DNA of 10,181 nt, taken from contig SOKG01000255.1 in NCBI GenBank assembly GCA_004376205.1, forward strand, positions 1 to 10,181. The letters run 5' to 3'. A program made the position numbers and the translations under genes. The notes below the pieces were generated by a model. The model saw only the letters and a list, made by a program, of their open reading frames with translations. It did not search any database and was not told the origin of the DNA. Shown here piece after piece: positions 7,071 to 10,181 of the stretch; position 1 is the first letter of the stretch, and the number at the start of each line of letters is the position of its first letter. This stretch comes from Dehalococcoidia bacterium (lineage in GTDB: Bacteria; Chloroflexota; Dehalococcoidia; SZUA-161).

Positions 7071-7089
7071 CTTGACATAATGTGTCAAG
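7071..7089 (+). promoter_or_regulatory. Perfect inverted repeat over a probable extended -10 promoter of the TatD gene
   Basis: CTTGACA (7071-7077), a 5-nt spacer TAATG, and TGTCAAG (7083-7089) form a perfect 7-bp inverted repeat of 19 nt. Inside it, TGA followed by CATAAT (7073-7081) matches an extended -10 element (TGnTATAAT with one mismatch in the hexamer). A weak -35 candidate TTAGCT lies 17 nt upstream (7053-7058). The repeat starts 17 nt after the terminator tail and ends 10 nt before ATG 7100. A palindrome covering a -10 box is the usual geometry of a repressor operator; that role is inferred. The TTGACA half-site could instead be a -35 box, but no good -10 follows at standard spacing. 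Confidence 0.45.
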
Positions 7090-7099
7090 CTATTCACTG

Positions 7100-7897
7100 A
7101 TGAGTGCAGAAGTTTACAGGCTTGTTGACAGTCATGTGCATCTTGATGAAATAGGGGATGTCGAGAGGGCCATCCATGAGGCGAAGCAGGTCGGGGTTGT
7201 AGCGCTGATCGCCGTTGGCCAGGACTATGGGTCCAATCTCAAGGTGCTTGAGCTCTCTGAGAAGCACAAGGCTTTTGTCTATCCCGCGCTGGGCCTGCAC
7301 CCGTGGAGCCTGGGTGAGATGAGTAGTGCGCAAATCGATCTCAATTTGCGGCTTGTTGAGGAGAATATCGAAAGGACGGTTGCCATCGGTGAGATTGGTC
7401 TAGACTACCATAAGAAAGTGAAGGCGGCGGCGGGGAAGGAGCGACAAAAAGAGGTTTTCAAGGCCATGCTGGAGCTGGCGAGAAGGGAAGATAAGCCGGT
7501 CAGCGTTCATAGCAGGTACGCTTGGAAGGACTGCTTCGACCTGGTCAAAGAGGCTGGGGTGAGGAAGGCGGTTTTTCACTGGTACACAGGGTTTTCAGGC
7601 GTGCTACGGGAGATAATTGCCGAGGGCTACTTCATCTCAGCCACCCCTGCCGGGGAATACCATGATGAGCATAAGAGAGCTATCAAAGAGACTCCGCTGG
7701 AGAATCTGCTGCTGGAGACAGATTCCCCGGTTACGTATGGCAGAGAAACGAGATACGAGTCTCGACCCGCAGATATCATCAGGGCTCTGGAGGCTGTTGC
7801 CCAACTGAAAGGGTTGGGAAGAGGCGTCGTTGCTGAGCAAACGACAGGAAATGCCGTGAGGCTATTTGGCTTAGCTGCGCAGGTTAAAACAACCTGA
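7100..7897 (+). CDS. TatD-family metal-dependent hydrolase (probable DNase/phosphohydrolase)
   Basis: This is a 265-residue TIM-barrel amidohydrolase-superfamily protein of the TatD type, presumably cytosolic. Family members bind two divalent metals, and several are DNases. With ATG 7100 as residue 1, the expected ligands are all present: HxH (H12, H14 in DSHVHLD), E98 (GEIGLDY), H137 (VSVHSR), H160 (FHWYTG) and D208 (ETDSPV). The C-terminal TTGNAVRLFGL segment is also typical. The FHWYTG motif differs from the FHCFSG of E. coli TatD and suggests a separate subgroup. Start choice is uncertain: ATG 7100 has no clear ribosome site, and GTG 7082 would add six residues but lies within the inverted repeat. 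The gene stands alone between a terminator and a convergent DUF1015 gene. Substrate cannot be read from sequence. Confidence 0.88.
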   Translation: MSAEVYRLVDSHVHLDEIGDVERAIHEAKQVGVVALIAVGQDYGSNLKVLELSEKHKAFVYPALGLHPWSLGEMSSAQIDLNLRLVEENIERTVAIGEIGLDYHKKVKAAAGKERQKEVFKAMLELARREDKPVSVHSRYAWKDCFDLVKEAGVRKAVFHWYTGFSGVLREIIAEGYFISATPAGEYHDEHKRAIKETPLENLLLETDSPVTYGRETRYESRPADIIRALEAVAQLKGLGRGVVAEQTTGNAVRLFGLAAQVKTT

Positions 7898-7932
7898 TTT
7901 CCAGTCTGGATGTTGGTGGAACCGCCCTGTCA

Positions 7933-9270
7933 TTAGTCCTCAGCCCAAACGGGGTTGATTACCAGGCCGGCGGGCGTCTTGGGGTAGAAATAGGTGGATT
8001 TTTGGGGCAGTCTCCTGCCGGTATCGGCGGTATCGAGGATGCTGGAGACAGGAACAGTGTTGAGGAAGAATGCAAGCTGGTACTCCCCGGAATCGACCTG
8101 GGTCTTGGCTTCCAGCCCGTCACTGGTATATTTGAGGTGGTAGTCCTCTTTTTCTGTGGTATCTATCCCCAGCGCTGCCTGCAAAATGACCCGTTGCAGC
8201 AGGACCACATCCAAATCTCTCCAGAGCCTGAGCTCCTCCTCGGTCATCAGGCTATGGAGATCGGCATTCCGGCGGAGCCTCAATCGGTAGAACTTCTGCC
8301 CATGCAGCCCGTAGAGGCCCAGAACGGTACGCCCTTTGCCGCGCATCTCAGGGGTCCATAGCCAGGTTTGGACGGGCTCGAAGAAGGTCGGCAGGGGCGG
8401 AGGCAATTCCTCCATGTGGAAGTAGGGAGATATCATTTCCTCAAGCTGTGCAATTCTGTGTGATTCCAGTCCTCGCACCAGCCGGTGGCTTGGCAGCACA
8501 ACGAGGTCGGGGTCATGCGAGTCTGTCAGACTCATCATCACGAAATTGAAGGACTCGTTGCCGGTGTGCGAAGGATGAGCGGCGCACTGCTCCTTTTGAT
8601 AGCGCAGGGCTGTCTCGTATCTATGGTGCCCGTCTGCGATGTAGATGACCTTATCAATGAGGAACGTGGAGACCTTTTCTATCGCTGCTTCATCGGTTAC
8701 CACGCTTAGGCAATACTTCACCCCATAGCTATCTGTAGCGTTCATATCGGGCGTTTTCTTGCTCAGTTCCTGCAGAAGCGCCGCCATTTCGCCCTTCTCA
8801 GTGCGAAACAGTCCTATAATCGGGCTCAAGTTGGTGCGGCATGATCTCAGCAGATGGAGTCGGTCAACTGCGGGCTCTCTTGTGGTTCTCTCATGGGGGC
8901 GAATCTGTCCCCCCTCAAAATCCTCGAGCCGTACTCTGGCGATAAGCCCCCAACGGCTTCTATCCATGTCCTGATATGGGAAGCGGTGTTCGACGATGTA
9001 GAAGGCAGGCTGTTTCTCCTGGATTAGTATTCCCTCTCGTAACCAATCATCCAGTGTGGCAGCGGCGCGGGTATACTTGTTATTCTGAGGAGAATCTCCG
9101 GGCTGTTCCTCACCGGACTCGAGCCTGATGATATTGTAAGGACTTCTGCGGTAATATAGGGAGCGTTCCTCGGGGGAGATTACGTCATAGGGCGGGGTGA
9201 CTACTGTAGAGGGGTCGGTTATTCGCTGCAAGTTGTAACGCAAGCCGCAAAACGGACGAACATCACCCAT
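7933..9270 (-). CDS. DUF1015 family protein
   Basis: This 445-residue soluble protein matches the DUF1015 family along its whole length. Visible family blocks are VRPFCGLRYN near the N terminus, TPPYDVISPEE (25-35), SPYNIIRLE (43-51), an ARVRLEDFE block with PHERT (125-129), RTNLSPIIGLF (145-155), the most conserved YIADGHHRYETAL (210-222), and a C-terminal LPQKSTYFYPKTPAGLV (421-437). The ADGHHRYE motif looks like a catalytic or metal/nucleotide site, but its role is not visible from sequence. I am not sure of any established biochemical function; in some anaerobes I recall the family near serine-biosynthesis genes, and no such neighbour is present here. ATG 9270 is chosen over a TTG at 9318 because a strong GGAGGGGAG ribosome site lies just upstream and the family starts at this point. 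It converges on the TatD gene with a 35-nt gap. Confidence 0.93.
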   Translation of the reverse strand: MGDVRPFCGLRYNLQRITDPSTVVTPPYDVISPEERSLYYRRSPYNIIRLESGEEQPGDSPQNNKYTRAAATLDDWLREGILIQEKQPAFYIVEHRFPYQDMDRSRWGLIARVRLEDFEGGQIRPHERTTREPAVDRLHLLRSCRTNLSPIIGLFRTEKGEMAALLQELSKKTPDMNATDSYGVKYCLSVVTDEAAIEKVSTFLIDKVIYIADGHHRYETALRYQKEQCAAHPSHTGNESFNFVMMSLTDSHDPDLVVLPSHRLVRGLESHRIAQLEEMISPYFHMEELPPPLPTFFEPVQTWLWTPEMRGKGRTVLGLYGLHGQKFYRLRLRRNADLHSLMTEEELRLWRDLDVVLLQRVILQAALGIDTTEKEDYHLKYTSDGLEAKTQVDSGEYQLAFFLNTVPVSSILDTADTGRRLPQKSTYFYPKTPAGLVINPVWAED

Positions 9271-9274
9271 GCAG

Positions 9275-9284
9275 TCTCCCCTCC
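9275..9284 (-). promoter_or_regulatory. Strong ribosome binding site deciding the DUF1015 start
   Basis: On the minus strand GGAGGGGAGA (9284 down to 9275) lies 4 nt before ATG 9270, with its GGAGG core about 9 nt away. This fixes the start at 9270 and excludes the longer TTG 9318 reading, whose extra 16 residues do not resemble the family. Confidence 0.75.
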
Positions 9285-9289
9285 GCTTC

Positions 9290-9318
9290 AGCCTAACATG
9301 CCCTTCAGGTGCTGTCAA
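9290..9318 (-). promoter_or_regulatory. Candidate sigma70-type promoter for the DUF1015 gene
   Basis: On the minus strand a perfect -35 TTGACA (9318-9313) is separated by 17 nt from TAGGCT (9295-9290), which is preceded by TGT, an extended -10 feature. The -10 hexamer matches consensus at only three positions. The predicted start of transcription near 9283 would leave a very short leader that clips the ribosome site, so the real promoter may be elsewhere. Confidence 0.3.
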
Positions 9319-9358
9319 CTTGTTTCCTGGTTCGCTTGAGTCCTACAATCTGTGCGCG

Positions 9359-9388
9359 TTGGACTGTCTGTGGAGTAGGTGATAAAAT
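9359..9388 (+). promoter_or_regulatory. Candidate extended -10 promoter for the 196-aa protein gene
   Basis: TGA followed by TAAAAT (9380-9388) matches an extended -10 box (five of six hexamer bases plus TGn). A weak -35 TTGGAC sits at 9359-9364 with an 18-nt spacer. It lies in the divergent intergenic region and would give a leader of about 55 nt before ATG 9450. Confidence 0.45.
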
Positions 9389-9449
9389 ATCTTCCTAAGG
9401 GAGAAGTAAGTGGGCCTTCAGGATATAGCCAAAATGAGTGGGGGTCGAT

Positions 9450-10040
9450 ATGGATGAGATGAAGAGTGCCTTTGAGAGGGCGATGGAACGGGCTGAGAGT
9501 CTGGGCAAGGCCTCGGAGGAAGACCTGAGAAAATGGAAATATCTTCCCGAGGGGGAAAGGCTGGCTGCCAAGTACTTGAAGGACGAGTGCGATCTTGTGG
9601 TCGAGATTGGCGAGTATGATGATAACGTGCGACAGCATGTGGTCGAAGGTGCTCAAGGGATACTTGTCAACAACATAGACCTTCCCAGAAATGAACTTGC
9701 CAAGAGAACCAACAAAAAGGCTATGGAAGCGATCAAGGAATTGAAACGTGATAAAGTGAGCGTTGAAAATGTGTACACAAAGCTAAGGCGCATCTTCAAT
9801 CACTACGAGCAGGAGGGTGAGCAGCAAAGGAGACAGGCCTACGAAGCTGTAAAGAAGGATGTCGAAGCCAAGATGCAACAGGCAATTCAGCAGCAGCTCG
9901 GGGTGGGGGGCTCCATGAAGATTAACGTCGAAACTCAGCCACAATTTCAGCAGGAGTGGCGTCGGACTCTGGCTCAACTGGAGTCACAATACCTCAAATT
10001 ACTGGACGAGTGTAAGCAGGAGATATCGAACGTCCCCTAA
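9450..10040 (+). CDS. Conserved-looking hypothetical protein, helical and glutamine-rich C-terminal half
   Basis: I do not recognise this 196-residue protein with confidence. It is charged and soluble, without signal peptide, membrane segments or cysteine motifs (only C47 and C188). Residues 1-45 are an amphipathic, acidic N terminus (MKSAFERAMERAESLGK, then a KYLPEGERLAAKYL block). Residues 60-115 are mixed. Residues 117-151 are strongly helical and Gln/Glu-rich (EQEGEQQRRQ and KMQQAIQQQL), suggesting a coiled coil. A short GVGGSMKINVETQ break precedes a final helix (164-192). Similar small proteins starting MKSA.E.AMERAE occur, from memory, in Dehalococcoidia and sulfate reducers as a DUF family of unknown role. 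ATG 9450 has a GGGGG ribosome site at 9440-9444, spacer 5; GTG 9438 would remove that site. It probably is transcribed from its own promoter, divergent from DUF1015. Confidence 0.75.
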   Translation: MDEMKSAFERAMERAESLGKASEEDLRKWKYLPEGERLAAKYLKDECDLVVEIGEYDDNVRQHVVEGAQGILVNNIDLPRNELAKRTNKKAMEAIKELKRDKVSVENVYTKLRRIFNHYEQEGEQQRRQAYEAVKKDVEAKMQQAIQQQLGVGGSMKINVETQPQFQQEWRRTLAQLESQYLKLLDECKQEISNVP

Positions 10041-10102
10041 TTTAGGCAAATACCGGATAAGGTTGCTAGGGTGTTTATCGTTGGGGGCATGAAAGGGTGT
10101 TT

Positions 10103-10181
10103 GTGAACAGCAAGCGTAGCGTTGCCACAGGAGTCACGACGCTACTTCAGGGCGTTATGTTGCCTGATTGGCGAATGCTGT
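10103..10181 (+). CDS. Possible 5' end of another gene, cut by the window edge
   Basis: A frame opening with GTG 10103 (or GTG 10097) stays open for 26 codons to the end of the window, beginning MNSKRSVATGVTT. A ribosome-like AAAGGG (10092-10097) lies 5 nt upstream of GTG 10103. The stretch is too short for a family call or for codon-usage evidence, and a 26-codon open frame is easily chance. The only argument for it is its position after a gene end with a plausible ribosome site. Confidence 0.25.
   Translation, partial: MNSKRSVATGVTTLLQGVMLPDWRML

Noticed and set aside
7881..7895. AGGTT-AAAAC-AACCT hairpin at the end of the TatD gene as a bidirectional terminator
   Set aside because: The stem is only 5 bp, lies inside the coding sequence and has no T-run on either side.
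10115..10145. GTAGCG ... CGCTAC inverted repeat near the right edge
   Set aside because: It is six bp with a long spacer, within a possible coding start, and too weak to separate from chance.
1..10181. CRISPR arrays, tRNA or rRNA genes, transposases, phage genes, toxin-antitoxin pairs
   Set aside because: I found no regularly spaced repeats, no tRNA-like cloverleaf with a TTCGA arm, no transposase or integrase motifs and no small paired genes.

Overview
The window reads as a stretch of core chromosome from a strictly anaerobic bacterium of moderately high GC content. The best guess is Chloroflexota, class Dehalococcoidia. This is an inference from a four-subunit pyruvate-type ferredoxin oxidoreductase, a DUF1015 protein, the style of the leucyl-tRNA synthetase, and a short palindromic intergenic repeat of a kind I associate with such genomes. 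No phylogenetic search was possible. There are no tRNA or rRNA genes, no CRISPR array, no insertion sequence and no phage genes.

Layout. At 24-1301 (+) lies a 12-TM transporter of the organophosphate:phosphate antiporter (OPA/GlpT) branch of the major facilitator superfamily. A 188-nt gap with several small overlapping hairpins leads to leuS (1490-3946, +), a complete leucyl-tRNA synthetase with HIGH, KMSKS, editing and zinc elements. A 102-nt gap holds a REP-like palindrome (3981-4020). Then comes a four-gene operon in the order gamma-delta-alpha-beta (4049-6959, +), with start/stop overlaps of 4, 8 and 8 nt, encoding a 2-oxoacid (probably pyruvate):ferredoxin oxidoreductase. It closes with an almost textbook intrinsic terminator (7017-7054). 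A TatD-family metal-dependent hydrolase follows (7100-7897, +), with a perfect inverted repeat sitting over its probable promoter. It converges, with a 35-nt gap, on a DUF1015 gene (7933-9270, -). DUF1015 is transcribed divergently from an unrecognised 196-aa, glutamine-rich, probably helical protein (9450-10040, +). An open frame at the right edge (from 10103) may be the start of another gene.

How the genes work together. Only the four por genes form a clear functional unit: alpha and beta build the TPP active site, beta also carries the proximal 4Fe-4S cluster, delta carries two more 4Fe-4S clusters, and gamma completes the complex that converts pyruvate plus CoA to acetyl-CoA, CO2 and reduced ferredoxin (or the reverse during carbon fixation). 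The other genes look like independent housekeeping or conserved-hypothetical units. I found no convincing undescribed multi-gene system. The most useful leads are the operator-like palindrome upstream of the TatD gene, the REP-like repeat between leuS and por, the altered phosphate-site histidine position in the transporter, and the unassigned 196-aa protein.
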